A stretch of 64,000 nt of DNA from UBA1535 sp964371035 (GTDB lineage Bacteria > Bacillota > Clostridia > Tissierellales > Sedimentibacteraceae), in contig CAYJLG010000001.1 of NCBI GenBank assembly GCA_964371035.1, forward strand, positions 1 through 64,000, given 5' to 3'. Shown in pieces: positions 53,207 to 61,589 of the stretch (position 1 is the stretch's first letter; every line of letters begins with the position of its first letter). Made by a program: the position numbers and the translations under genes. The notes beneath the pieces are model-generated. The model ran no database searches, was not told the DNA's origin, and saw nothing but the letters and a program-made list of their open reading frames with translations.

Positions 53207-54091
53207 ATGGCAGATGCAATTGGAAATAAAATAGCTAAAGATTATCACTTTGACAAAGAAGTCGTAATGACAGGTTTTCATGCCAAAGGGCTAAATCATA
53301 CAGGCTGGGGAATGAAAAATAGATTGTCAAAGATATTTAGAAAAGACACTGGTAATACTGTGATGTTGGCTTTTGATCACGGATATATAATGGGTGCAAC
53401 TGCAGGACTTGAGCGTCTTGATATTGCAATTCCACCGCTAGTTTCAACAGTTGATGTTTTAATGGGTACTAGAGGCGCACTAAGAAGTTGTGTTGATCCT
53501 TCGATGGATAAAGGTATTTGCTTAAGAGCTACTCATGATGCTACAGTATTATTCGAAGATATGTCTATAGGTAGCGGGTTAGGTGCAGATATGGAAGACG
53601 CACTCAGGATAAATGCTTCTTGTCTTGCAATACAATGTTTTATAGGTAGCAAAGGAGAAGGCAACTCACTTGACACGCTTTGTAGAGCTATTGATGCAGG
53701 AGAAAAATATAATATGCCAATTATGGCAGTTACAGCCGTAGGAAAAGAGTTAGAGCGTAATGACAAATATTTTTTACTTGCTACAAGAGTTCTTGCAGAA
53801 CTTGGAGCACACTGTATTAAAACTTATTACTGCGAAGGATTTGAAAAAGTTGCTGCTGCATGCCCTGTGCCGATTGTAATTGCAGGTGGCAAAAAAACTG
53901 ATGAAAAAACTGCGCTAGAAATGGCATATAAAGCTATGAATGAAGGTGCTAGGGGTGTTGATATGGGAAGAAACATTTTTCAGTCAGAATCATCACTAGG
54001 TATGGCGACTGCAGTAAGCAAAATTGTGCATGAAAATTATAGTGCAAAAGAAGCGTATGAATTGTTTTTAGATATTAAAAATTCAAAATAA
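53207..54091 (+). CDS. LsrF-like class I aldolase family protein
   Basis: A 294-residue TIM-barrel protein strongly resembling LsrF, the thiolase of autoinducer-2 breakdown, and archaeal-type class I fructose-bisphosphate aldolases. Matches include WGMKNRLSKIF, TVMLAFDHGYIMGATAGLER, DVLMGTRGALRS, ATRVLAELGAHCIKTYYCEGFE, VIAGGKKTDEK and GVDMGRNIFQS. The Schiff-base Lys lies in CIKTYY. No lsrK-type kinase or transporter is adjacent, so the substrate is probably the phosphate made by DhaKL rather than AI-2 itself; inference. Confidence 0.85.
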   Translation: MADAIGNKIAKDYHFDKEVVMTGFHAKGLNHTGWGMKNRLSKIFRKDTGNTVMLAFDHGYIMGATAGLERLDIAIPPLVSTVDVLMGTRGALRSCVDPSMDKGICLRATHDATVLFEDMSIGSGLGADMEDALRINASCLAIQCFIGSKGEGNSLDTLCRAIDAGEKYNMPIMAVTAVGKELERNDKYFLLATRVLAELGAHCIKTYYCEGFEKVAAACPVPIVIAGGKKTDEKTALEMAYKAMNEGARGVDMGRNIFQSESSLGMATAVSKIVHENYSAKEAYELFLDIKNSK

Positions 54092-54114
54092 TTACTAATA
54101 TTGGAGGAATTAAC

Positions 54115-54429
54115 ATGTTTGAAGTTGTACATATTGGAATACCAACTACTCAAGAAAGAGAAGGGGAAGTATACGTAGAAGGTGCTAAAATTTATGTAAC
54201 TGCACCTGAATTGAGTCCATTTTCGATTGAATATGTTAGGTTTATGCCTGGGACTATTTTCCCTGAAGAGATGCATTATGAGCCTCATGTTGCAGCAAAA
54301 GTAGATTCAATAGATGAATTTGTAAGATTAGCAGATAAAGTTATAGTTCCGAAAATGGATAATGGAGATTGCTATTTATGCTTTATTAGAAAAGATGGAG
54401 CAATAATTGAACTTATTGAAATGAAATAA
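54115..54429 (+). CDS. small VOC-like protein, unknown
   Basis: A 104-residue protein that looks like half of a VOC/glyoxalase fold (FEVVHIGIPTTQ, AKIYVTAPELSPFSIEYVRFMPG, HVAAKVDSIDEFVRLAD, GAIIELIEMK). It follows the LsrF-like gene by 23 bases as last gene of the operon and so likely helps in the same pathway, for example as an epimerase or isomerase. The residues seen do not decide it. Confidence 0.7.
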   Translation: MFEVVHIGIPTTQEREGEVYVEGAKIYVTAPELSPFSIEYVRFMPGTIFPEEMHYEPHVAAKVDSIDEFVRLADKVIVPKMDNGDCYLCFIRKDGAIIELIEMK

Positions 54430-54450
54430 AATTAATATACTATTACAATG

Positions 54451-54486
54451 AAGGATTAATTTGGATTTAAAACTAAATTAATCCTT
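54451..54486 (+). terminator. terminator of the dhaL operon
   Basis: AAGGATTAATTT and AAATTAATCCTT are perfect 12-base arms around a 12-base loop, directly after the last gene of the operon. Confidence 0.7.
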
Positions 54487-54491
54487 ATTAA

Positions 54492-54619
54492 TTACTATTC
54501 ACAGTTGATTAGATTGTTAACGAGATAAAATAATGAAATATGGTGCCGGGTACTCCGAATAAGGCTTCCATATTTTATTACTTTTTCCTTAAATATTTAA
54601 AGTCAACTGTGAGTAGTAA
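54492..54619. mobile_element. 128-bp miniature inverted-repeat element
   Basis: The ends TTACTATTCACAGTTGA (54492-54508) and TCAACTGTGAGTAGTAA (54603-54619) are inverted repeats matching at 16 of 17 positions. The interior has a second hairpin (AAATATGG/CCATATTT) and shares the block AATAAAATATGGAAGCCTTA, in reverse, with the copy at 61721. No coding content. It fits a MITE moved by a transposase encoded elsewhere. Confidence 0.7.
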
Positions 54620-54735
54620 ACCTTAGTATTATATTTATATTCAAGAAATAATATTTTTGTTGATTTTTACAAGAAAAAAATGTACAATTAAATTAATATA
54701 TTTCAATAAATATAATTTAATTGAAAGAGGAGTTT

Positions 54736-55245
54736 ATGATGAATGCAATTTTTACAAGAAGAAGTGTACGTTCTTTTACAGAACAAGAAGTAGAGCCTGA
54801 GAAAATAGAGAGAATTTTAAAAGCTGCAATGCAAGCTCCATCAGCGCATAACCAACAACCATGGGAATTTATAGTTGTAAGAAATAAAGAGACATTAAAA
54901 AAAATATCTAAAATGCATCAATATAGTAGTTGTCTAGAAAATGCACCATTAGGGATAATTATTTTAACAAATAAAAGCAAGTTAAAGATACCAGAGTTTA
55001 TTCAACAAGATTTGTCGGCTTGCACACAAAATTTAATGGTTGAGGCTACGGACCTTAATTTAGGAACTGTTTGGTTTGGATTATATCCAATTGATGAAAC
55101 TATTAAATATATTAAGTCATTATTTAATTTAGATGATGAAATAATCCCTTTTAGTGTTGTAGCAGTTGGTTATCCTAAAAGTGAAAATGCACTTAAGCAC
55201 ATAGATAGATATGAACCAGATAGAATTCATTATGAGAAATGGTAA
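54736..55245 (+). CDS. nitroreductase family protein
   Basis: A 169-residue FMN-dependent oxidoreductase. IFTRRSVRSF is the FMN-phosphate binding start, MQAPSAHNQQPWEFIVV the second motif, and LNLGTVWFGLYP and VAVGYPKSE complete the fold. The physiological substrate is unknown. ATG at 54736 or 54739, both behind GAGGAG. Confidence 0.9.
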   Translation: MMNAIFTRRSVRSFTEQEVEPEKIERILKAAMQAPSAHNQQPWEFIVVRNKETLKKISKMHQYSSCLENAPLGIIILTNKSKLKIPEFIQQDLSACTQNLMVEATDLNLGTVWFGLYPIDETIKYIKSLFNLDDEIIPFSVVAVGYPKSENALKHIDRYEPDRIHYEKW

Positions 55246-55300
55246 ATTAAAAGTAATTTCAATTTAAAAAAGTCATATTTAAATAGACAAAGGAGCAATT

Positions 55301-55855
55301 ATGGTTTTCCTAATTGATTTTGAAAATGTATCGAATAATGGTTTTGTAGGTATAGAAGAGCTTGGAGAAACTGATAAAATTATAGTCTTTTATTCTGAAA
55401 AATCATGTAATATAACTATAGCTACCCATTTAAAACTCGAAAATTCTAAAGCAGTTAAAGAATTTTTTGGTGTTAAAACAGGTGGCAAGAATGCACTTGA
55501 CTTTCAACTGTCATCTTACTTAGGGTATTTAATATCTAAAGACAATAAGGAAAGTTATGCTATTGTCAGCAATGATGAAGGTTTTAATTTTGTAGTCAAT
55601 TTTTGGATCGAAAAAGGTATTGACGTGGTGCGATGTGTAAATTTATTTAGGCAAATAAAGAAGACTCAAAAAGAAGAACTTGAAAATATTTTACACGAGC
55701 ATACAGAAGATATTAACAAAGTTGGATTAATAATAAATAAATACAAAACAAAGCAAGGCATCAACAATGCTCTTGTTAAGGAGTTTGGGACAGAGAAAAC
55801 TGGAGCTTTATACAAACTTATACGTCCACTTATAAAAGATAAAAAAGGTAAGTAA
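55301..55855 (+). CDS. NYN/PIN-like nuclease domain protein
   Basis: A 184-residue protein. LIDFENVSNNG carries the first acidic residues of a PIN-like active site, KNALDFQLSSYLGYL the second and VSNDEGFNFVVNFW the third. This arrangement fits NYN-type RNases. The last 70 residues are helical and basic. It lies alone between nitroreductase and lexA, so its RNA substrate cannot be inferred. Confidence 0.78.
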   Translation: MVFLIDFENVSNNGFVGIEELGETDKIIVFYSEKSCNITIATHLKLENSKAVKEFFGVKTGGKNALDFQLSSYLGYLISKDNKESYAIVSNDEGFNFVVNFWIEKGIDVVRCVNLFRQIKKTQKEELENILHEHTEDINKVGLIINKYKTKQGINNALVKEFGTEKTGALYKLIRPLIKDKKGK

Positions 55856-55900
55856 TATTAAGCTGATTGTAGTCAAGTATTAAAATTTTTCAACTAACAT

Positions 55901-55949
55901 AAAAAAACAAGGTAATTAAACTAATTCTAGTTTAACTACCTTGTTTTTT
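55901..55949. terminator. bidirectional terminator
   Basis: AAAAAACAAGGTAATTAAACTA and TAGTTTAACTACCTTGTTTTTT form a very long stem with a four-base loop between the NYN gene and lexA, which converge. Confidence 0.9.
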
Positions 55950-55978
55950 AAAAGATTATTTTAAATAATAATAATTGG

Positions 55979-56602
55979 CTAATACTTTCTAATTACGCCT
56001 TTTACAACCCCAATTATTTCAACTTCTTTAAGCAAAATAGGTTCCAATGTACTGTTTTCAGGTTGCAATCTGATATGATCTTTTTCTTTATAAAAAGTTT
56101 TTACAGTTGCAGAATCTTCAATAAGAGCAACTACAATCTCAGCATTTCTAGCAGTGTTTTGTTTGTTCACTATAATATAATCATTATTTAATATTCCTGC
56201 TTCAATCATACTATCGCCTTTAACTTTTAGAATAAAAGATTCTGAATTTCCTATGAAATCGATAGGAATAGGCATTAAATCTTCGATATTTTCAACTGCC
56301 AATATAGGTGAACCTGCGGCTACATTTCCTAAAACTGGTAGATGTGCAATTTCTTTTTTAGGTAAGTCAGCATAAGCATTGTCAATGTCGATGACTTCAA
56401 TTGCTCTCATTTTATTGTTACCTTTAACAATATATCCTTTTTTTTCAAGAGTATTCAAATGTGCATGAACTGAAGAAGTAGAGCTCAAACCTGTAGCTTT
56501 ACAGATTTCTCTAACCGATGGAGGATATCCTTTTTCAGATAATTCATTTTTAATGTAAGTTAAAACTTTAATTTGCATGTTACTTAATTCTTCATAAGCC
56601 AT
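55979..56602 (-). CDS. lexA: LexA repressor
   Basis: A 207-residue SOS repressor. Winged helix at residues 1-70 (YPPSVREICKATGLSSTSSVHAHL), the self-cleavage site Ala96-Gly97 in GNVAAGSP, nucleophile Ser131 in GDSMIEAG and base Lys168 in SATVKTF. The gene is divergent from a yneA-like gene, with four candidate LexA boxes between them, so it is autoregulated. Confidence 0.97.
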   Translation of the reverse strand: MAYEELSNMQIKVLTYIKNELSEKGYPPSVREICKATGLSSTSSVHAHLNTLEKKGYIVKGNNKMRAIEVIDIDNAYADLPKKEIAHLPVLGNVAAGSPILAVENIEDLMPIPIDFIGNSESFILKVKGDSMIEAGILNNDYIIVNKQNTARNAEIVVALIEDSATVKTFYKEKDHIRLQPENSTLEPILLKEVEIIGVVKGVIRKY

Positions 56603-56667
56603 AACAATACCTCCAATTAGTAAATTAATTTTATTAAGAGTAGTATAACATAATACAAATCAAAAAG

Positions 56668-56681
56668 CAAACATTTGTTTG
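56668..56681. promoter_or_regulatory. candidate LexA box near lexA
   Basis: CAAACATTTGTTTG is a perfect palindrome close to CGAAC-N4-GTTCG, 66 bases upstream of the lexA start codon. Confidence 0.55.
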
Positions 56682-56702
56682 GTTTGAAGTTGAAAAATAA
56701 TT

Positions 56703-56716
56703 CGTACAAAAGTTCG
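56703..56716. promoter_or_regulatory. candidate LexA box
   Basis: CGTACAAAAGTTCG matches the Gram-positive SOS box CGAAC-N4-GTTCG with one change, in the middle of the lexA-yneA spacer. Confidence 0.65.
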
Positions 56717-56725
56717 AAAAAAAAC

Positions 56726-56754
56726 TTGACAACGAACATTTGTTCTGTTATCAT
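56726..56754 (+). promoter_or_regulatory. yneA-like gene promoter overlapped by a LexA box
   Basis: TTGACA (56726-56731), 17 bases and TATCAT (56749-56754). The near-perfect box CGAACATTTGTTCT (56733-56746) occupies the spacer, so LexA would cover the promoter. Confidence 0.7.
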
Positions 56755-56765
56755 ATATTTATAAC

Positions 56766-56779
56766 CGAACAAACATTCG
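56766..56779. promoter_or_regulatory. candidate LexA box
   Basis: CGAACAAACATTCG has both conserved outer arms (CGAA, TTCG) and stands just before the ribosome-binding site of the yneA-like gene. Confidence 0.6.
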
Positions 56780-56794
56780 ATAGGAGAATTGAAA

Positions 56795-57103
56795 ATGATA
56801 ATATTTAATAGATACAAAATAAAAAACATTAATAGATTTAGAACTTTTATATTTACATCTGTATTAATTGGAAGTATGTTTATATTCTTAATTTTATCCT
56901 CATTTACTCAAGCATTTTCTTCGTCTAATATTATATATGAAAATATATATGTTAATAGTGGTGACACTTTGTGGGGAATAGCTTCTGCACATTCAAATGG
57001 TACTAGAATAGAAGAATTGGTATATCAAATAAGAGAAATTAATGATTTAGGAACTAATCATATATATCCAGGTGACATAATAAAAGTACCAATAAATAAT
57101 TAA
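56795..57103 (+). CDS. YneA-like SOS cell-division inhibitor (LysM protein)
   Basis: A 102-residue protein with an N-terminal TM helix (TSVLIGSMFIFLILSSF) and an extracytoplasmic LysM domain (IYVNSGDTLWGIASAHSNGTR, NHIYPGDIIKVP). Size, topology, divergence from lexA and SOS boxes all fit YneA, which halts division after DNA damage in Bacillus and relatives. ATG at 56795 after AGGAGA. Confidence 0.85.
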   Translation: MIIFNRYKIKNINRFRTFIFTSVLIGSMFIFLILSSFTQAFSSSNIIYENIYVNSGDTLWGIASAHSNGTRIEELVYQIREINDLGTNHIYPGDIIKVPINN

Positions 57104-57105
57104 TA

Positions 57106-58092
57106 TTATTTATTGGTATCATCATCATCCATAAACGTACTCAATGGGTTGTTTTTTACTGCTTCTTTAAGTCGTTCATCGTTTATGTGTGTATATATTT
57201 GCGTAGTTGCAACACTTTCGTGCCCTAATATGTCTTGTAAAGCGACAATGTCCACATTACCGTGTTGGTACATTAAAGTTGCTGCGGTATGCCTTAGTTT
57301 ATGAGGTGAAAAATTACTACTACCTAATCCAGCTGCTACGAGCGATTTTTCTACTAAATGTTGAATTGCTCTTTGTGAAATCCTAGTTTTTCTATTGCTC
57401 AAAAACATAGCATTTTCATGACCATCTAAACCATCAGGCCTGATTTTAATATAATCACGTAATGAAGCAATGCACGCATCGTTTAAATAAATTGTACGCT
57501 CTTTATTTCCTTTCCCAATAACTGTAAGTGTTTCATCTTTATAATTGTTTAAATTAATACTTACTATTTCTGATAATCGAACACCACAATTTAAAAAAAT
57601 CATGATAATTGCAAAATCTCTTTCTTTGTTTTGGCCTTCAATCGACTTTAATAGATACTTAGATTGTTCTAAAGTGAGATGCACAGGTAGTCTTTTATTA
57701 GACTTAGGTGACTCAAGCTTGATTGCAGGATCTTCTGCTATTAGCCCCATAGTAGAATATAAATATTTGTAAAAAGATTTTAAACAAGCAACTTTTCGCG
57801 CTTTAGTTCTATTTGAATTATTTCTGTCTTTATCAATAAATGCAATGAAAGCATGCAAATCTAACAAATTAACTTTCTTTATAATGCTTAAGTCAATTAA
57901 AAAAATATCAACATCTTCAAATGGAGTATCGCTCTTTACAAGCTTATATCTAAAACATAAAAATCTGTGAAAAGTTCTTAAATCTAAAAAATATTCTCTG
58001 ACAGTCCTTGGCGATTTTCCTCTTATAGAAACTAGATATTCTAAAAAATCACACATAGGGGAGGGTGCTATCTCAAAATAATTATATTCCAT
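57106..58092 (-). CDS. tyrosine recombinase (XerC/D-like)
   Basis: A 328-residue site-specific recombinase. The N-terminal SAM-like core-binding domain (residues 10-130) includes SPRTVREYFLDLRTFHRFL. Catalytic residues are Arg in NCGVRLSEI, Lys in IGKGNKERT, HKLRHTAATLM (HxxR), His in GHESV and the nucleophilic Tyr in TTQIYTH. It sits by lexA, a common place of a XerC-like gene in Clostridia. Role in chromosome dimer resolution is likely but a dif site was not found here. Confidence 0.88.
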   Translation of the reverse strand: MEYNYFEIAPSPMCDFLEYLVSIRGKSPRTVREYFLDLRTFHRFLCFRYKLVKSDTPFEDVDIFLIDLSIIKKVNLLDLHAFIAFIDKDRNNSNRTKARKVACLKSFYKYLYSTMGLIAEDPAIKLESPKSNKRLPVHLTLEQSKYLLKSIEGQNKERDFAIIMIFLNCGVRLSEIVSINLNNYKDETLTVIGKGNKERTIYLNDACIASLRDYIKIRPDGLDGHENAMFLSNRKTRISQRAIQHLVEKSLVAAGLGSSNFSPHKLRHTAATLMYQHGNVDIVALQDILGHESVATTQIYTHINDERLKEAVKNNPLSTFMDDDDTNK

Positions 58093-58504
58093 ATGACTCC
58101 TTAATATATAAATTGAAATTTTATAAATAAATATATTTTCATATTAATTATATCAAAAATCTAAATATATACAATAAATAAATCAAAAATTAATAAAATT
58201 TATCGAACATATATCGAACAAGACAATTATTTTATAAATTTGATCTAAATATGATTAATATTGATTATAAACGATTTAATAATTTAATCAACTGAATCTT
58301 CATTGCAAATAAAACAAGTGGCTTAAAATCGATTTTTAAGCGTAGTAGGGAAAGAAGATTTAAATTTATTTTGTCGCAAAATAATAATTTTGTGACAAAG
58401 ACGGCATATTTTCAAGAGGGGGCCTATTTATTGCAAATATTGTTATTTCAATGCTTTTTTTCAATGTTGAAACATTTTACATCACGTAATTATTTAGCTA
58501 AATA
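58093..58504. other. noncoding stretch with hairpins
   Basis: About 410 bases without a coding frame. It holds the near-palindrome GCTTAAAATCGATTTTTAAGC (58321-58341), the hairpin TTTGTCGCAAAAT/ATTTTGTGACAAA (58370-58399) and two direct ATCGAACA repeats near 58202-58222. A small RNA or structured leader is possible; nothing identifies it. Confidence 0.35.
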
Positions 58505-58554
58505 AAAAATCAATCGTCAATTTTTTAAATTTAACGATTGATTATATTTTTTTA
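58505..58554. terminator. terminator of purB
   Basis: AATCAATCGT and ACGATTGATT pair around an AT-rich loop with A and T runs outside, immediately after the purB stop on the minus strand. Confidence 0.8.
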
Positions 58555-58566
58555 TTAAATAAATAT

Positions 58567-60000
58567 TTAAACTTTTAGATCAATTTCAATTCCAAGTTCT
58601 GATTTGTTTTTTTCTAGAATTTCCTTTATAACATCTTCATAAAAATCTACAACTTGTTCTGATGCACGACCAATGAAATTTTTAGGATCTAATATACTAT
58701 CAATTTCTTCGTTAGATAATGTGATTTTTTCGCTATTTTTCATTCTATCTATTAAGTCATTCGAATTGCCATGTTTCTTTACTTGAATTCCGGCTTCCAT
58801 AGATAATATTCGTATTTCCTCATGAAGTTCTTGTCTGTCGCCACCTCGTTTAACACATTCCATGATTATATTTTCTGTAGCCATGAACGGAAGTTCTTCC
58901 ATAATACGTTTTTCAATTACTTTTTCATTTACTACCATACCGCTAAATATATTTATTGCAATGCCTAAAATAGCATCACAAGCCATAAATCCTTGTGGTA
59001 TGCTCAATCTTCTATTAGCAGAATCATCTAAAGTCCTTTCAAGCCATTGGGTTGCAGCAGTATTATCCATATTTGAAGCGTTTGAAATTATAAATCTAGC
59101 AAGCGATGCTATTCTTTCACTTCTCATTGGGTTTCTTTTATAAGCCATTGCTGAAGATCCAATTTGATTTTTTTCAAACGGCTCTTCAAGTTCTTTTAAG
59201 CTTTGCAATATTCTTATATCATTAGTTGCCTTATGCAAGCTTTGTGCTATTCCCGAAAGAACATTTGCAACTAATGAATCCATTTTTCTTGAATAAGTTT
59301 GACCTGTCAAATAAAAAGATTTATCAAATCCCATTTTTTCAGCAATTAAGCAGTCTAATTTTTTAACTTTTTCACTATCATTTTCAAATAAACTCATGTA
59401 ACTTGCTTGAGTGCCCGTAGTTCCCTTTGCACCTCTAAGTTTCAAATTATTAATACAAAACTCTAGTTGTTCAAAATCCATATATAAATCTTGAAGCCAC
59501 AGGCCTGCTCTTTTGCCGACAGTAGTTAATTGAGCGGGTTGAAAATGAGTAAAACCAAGAGCTGGTAAATCTTTATATTCTAAGCAAAACTTAGACATAA
59601 CATCTATTAAATTTAATAACTTGTTTTTTATTAGAAGCAATGCTTCTTTAATGATAATTACATCTGTATTATCTCCAACAAAAGCACTCGTCGCACCTAA
59701 ATGTATTATTGGCATAGCTTTTGGACAAGTTGTACCAAAAGTATGCACATGAGCCATCACATCATGTCTAAATTCTTTTTCTTTTTGAGCTGCCAGAACA
59801 TAATCTATATTATGTAAACTGTTTTTCATTTCTTCAATTTGCTCCTCAGAAATATTCAATCCTAGTTCTTTCTCTGATTCAGCTAAAGCAACCCATAACT
59901 TTCTCCAAGTACTAAATTTTTTATCATCTGAAAAAACATGGCTAATTTCTTTGCTGGCATATCTTGATATAAGCGGATTTTCATAAACTTCTCTATTCAT
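58567..60000 (-). CDS. purB: adenylosuccinate lyase
   Basis: A 477-residue fumarase/aspartase-superfamily enzyme that acts twice in purine synthesis. HDVMAHVHTFG and HLGATSAFVGDNTD carry the catalytic His and substrate loop; GSSAMAYKRNPMRSE is the family signature (Ala in place of the usual Pro). Length suits the longer Clostridial PurB. Single gene with terminators on both sides. Confidence 0.95.
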   Translation of the reverse strand: MNREVYENPLISRYASKEISHVFSDDKKFSTWRKLWVALAESEKELGLNISEEQIEEMKNSLHNIDYVLAAQKEKEFRHDVMAHVHTFGTTCPKAMPIIHLGATSAFVGDNTDVIIIKEALLLIKNKLLNLIDVMSKFCLEYKDLPALGFTHFQPAQLTTVGKRAGLWLQDLYMDFEQLEFCINNLKLRGAKGTTGTQASYMSLFENDSEKVKKLDCLIAEKMGFDKSFYLTGQTYSRKMDSLVANVLSGIAQSLHKATNDIRILQSLKELEEPFEKNQIGSSAMAYKRNPMRSERIASLARFIISNASNMDNTAATQWLERTLDDSANRRLSIPQGFMACDAILGIAINIFSGMVVNEKVIEKRIMEELPFMATENIIMECVKRGGDRQELHEEIRILSMEAGIQVKKHGNSNDLIDRMKNSEKITLSNEEIDSILDPKNFIGRASEQVVDFYEDVIKEILEKNKSELGIEIDLKV

Positions 60001-60111
60001 TTTTACCTCACTTTTTGATTTAAAATATAATTATTTAATATGTTATTTCTTCAAATAAATTATAACATTTTTAAATATATGTCGCAAGTGTTTGTTGTTT
60101 TATAATTTAAT

Positions 60112-60151
60112 AAAAAAAAATCGTTATTAAATATTATTTAACGATTTTTTT
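60112..60151. terminator. terminator after the selenoprotein gene
   Basis: AAAATCGTTA and TAACGATTTTTT form the stem between the selenoprotein gene and purB, on the minus strand. Confidence 0.8.
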
Positions 60152-60164
60152 ATCTATTTTATTG

Positions 60165-60506
60165 TTAGATGTTATTTTGAATTAATGATTTTGCCTCTTC
60201 AACACTAATTAACTTACCATAAGATACTACTTTATTAGCTATAACTAAAGCTGGAGTTTGCATTATTCCATACTTTGCAATTTCTGCCATATCTCCAATA
60301 TTTATAACTTCTTCAGATATTCCTAATTCAGACACTGCAATTTTTACATTTTCAAAAGTTTGCGAACTTTTTTTACAACAAGCTCCTAAAACAATAAATT
60401 TCGATGTTTCACTTGATGTTTCTTTCTCTGGTGAACACGCACCGCTAGCACAGCCTCAAGTATTTGAAGCTTTTACTTCTTTTTTACCAAATTTAAATAA
60501 TCCCAT
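60165..60506 (-). CDS. thioredoxin-like selenoprotein (Sec17), UGA-interrupted
   Basis: A 113-residue protein that no simple ORF search reports because codon 17 is TGA (60456-60458). Start ATG at 60506 follows AAAGGAG. After MGLFKFGKKEVKASNT comes U-GCASGACS, then a thioredoxin_3-type domain: FIVLGACCKKSSQTFENV, YGIMQTPALVIANKVVSYGK, SVEEAKSLI. The frame is intact on both sides and the downstream half matches the 'redox-active disulfide protein 2' family, so readthrough as selenocysteine is well supported given selDAB in this window. Sec lies in an N-terminal extension, apart from the CC of the domain. It is followed by its terminator and preceded by the permease gene. Confidence 0.88.
60430..60458 (-). 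promoter_or_regulatory. UGA Sec codon and candidate SECIS stem
   Basis: Read on the minus strand, the TGA is followed by GGCTGTGCTAGC and then GGTG-CGTGTT-CACC, a short stem-loop 12 bases downstream of the codon, the usual place of a bacterial SECIS. Stem strength is modest. Confidence 0.45.
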
Positions 60507-60550
60507 TTTAATTCTCCTTTAAATTTCTAAATTTTTCTATAAATTAAGTT

Positions 60551-61564
60551 TTATATTATGAGTGGTTGTAGTGCATTGAACACATATCCTACACTTACAA
60601 TACCAATGAAACAAATTATTATGAATAGCGCTAAAAGTTTAGGTTTAATAGCTTTTCTTAACATTATCATAGATGGTAAACTAAGCGCTGTAACAGCCAT
60701 CATAAATGATAATATAGTACCTAGCTGTGCACCTTTAATTAACAAGGCTTCTGCTATAGGTATAGTTCCAAAAATATCAGCATACATAGGTATGCCTACT
60801 ATAGTCGCGAGTATAACTCCAAATGGATTGTTGCTACCTAAAGCTGCTTCTACCCATGACTGCGGAATCCAGTTATGAATAATAGCACCAATACCTACAC
60901 CTACTAAGATATATGGAAAAACTTTTTTAAATGTTTCTACGACTTGATCTTTAGAATAGACTAATCTATCTTTTACTGTCAATTCTGGTGATTCTAGATC
61001 GACGCTACTAGCAGATAATATAAATTCTTCAACATGCTTTTGCATCTTTAATTTTTCTATGATCATTCCACCTATTATTGCTACTATTAATCCAAATATT
61101 ACGTATAAAACAGCTACTTTAGTCCCAAATATACTCATTAATAATACTAAACTTCCTAAATCAACCATAGGAGATGATATTAAAAATGAAAAAGTAACCC
61201 CTATCGGTAAACCTGCACCAGTAAATCCAATAAATAATGGTATCGAAGAGCAAGAGCAAAACGGTGTTACAGTTCCTAACAATGCTCCCATTGCATTAGC
61301 ACCCAAGCCTTTAAATCTACCTAATATTTTTTTGCTTCTTTCAGGTGGGAAAAAACTTTGAATATACGAAATTATAAAAATCAAACTGCAAAGTAAAACT
61401 ACAATTTTTATAACATCATAGAAAAAAAACTGAATACTTCCACCTAATCTTTCTGTCACATCTAATCCTAGTGCTGTAAGTATATCGCCTACTAATTGAT
61501 TTAACCACTTCATGCCTAGTATTTGATCTTGAAAAAATGACCATCCATTGCTTAAAATTTCCAT
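60551..61564 (-). CDS. ArsP/UPF0718-type permease
   Basis: A 337-residue membrane protein with about eight helices in two halves. TVTPFCSCSSIPLFIGFTGAGLP contains the CxCSS motif of the family, which includes the trivalent organoarsenical exporter ArsP; other members have unknown substrates. PMYADIFGTIPIAEALL is the second conserved block. The thioredoxin-like selenoprotein follows 45 bases later, likely in the same transcript. The promoter bears two ArsR-like operators. Confidence 0.85.
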   Translation of the reverse strand: MEILSNGWSFFQDQILGMKWLNQLVGDILTALGLDVTERLGGSIQFFFYDVIKIVVLLCSLIFIISYIQSFFPPERSKKILGRFKGLGANAMGALLGTVTPFCSCSSIPLFIGFTGAGLPIGVTFSFLISSPMVDLGSLVLLMSIFGTKVAVLYVIFGLIVAIIGGMIIEKLKMQKHVEEFILSASSVDLESPELTVKDRLVYSKDQVVETFKKVFPYILVGVGIGAIIHNWIPQSWVEAALGSNNPFGVILATIVGIPMYADIFGTIPIAEALLIKGAQLGTILSFMMAVTALSLPSMIMLRKAIKPKLLALFIIICFIGIVSVGYVFNALQPLII

Positions 61565-61589
61565 AACTACCTCTATTTATATTTTCATT

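Noticed and set aside
56617..56829. 70-residue minus-strand frame across the lexA-yneA spacer
   Set aside because: It covers the SOS boxes and promoters and is simply AT-rich; low-complexity hydrophobic product.
58093..58504. dif site for the XerC/D-like recombinase
   Set aside because: No 28-base sequence with convincing XerC and XerD arms was found; AT-rich similarity alone is not enough.
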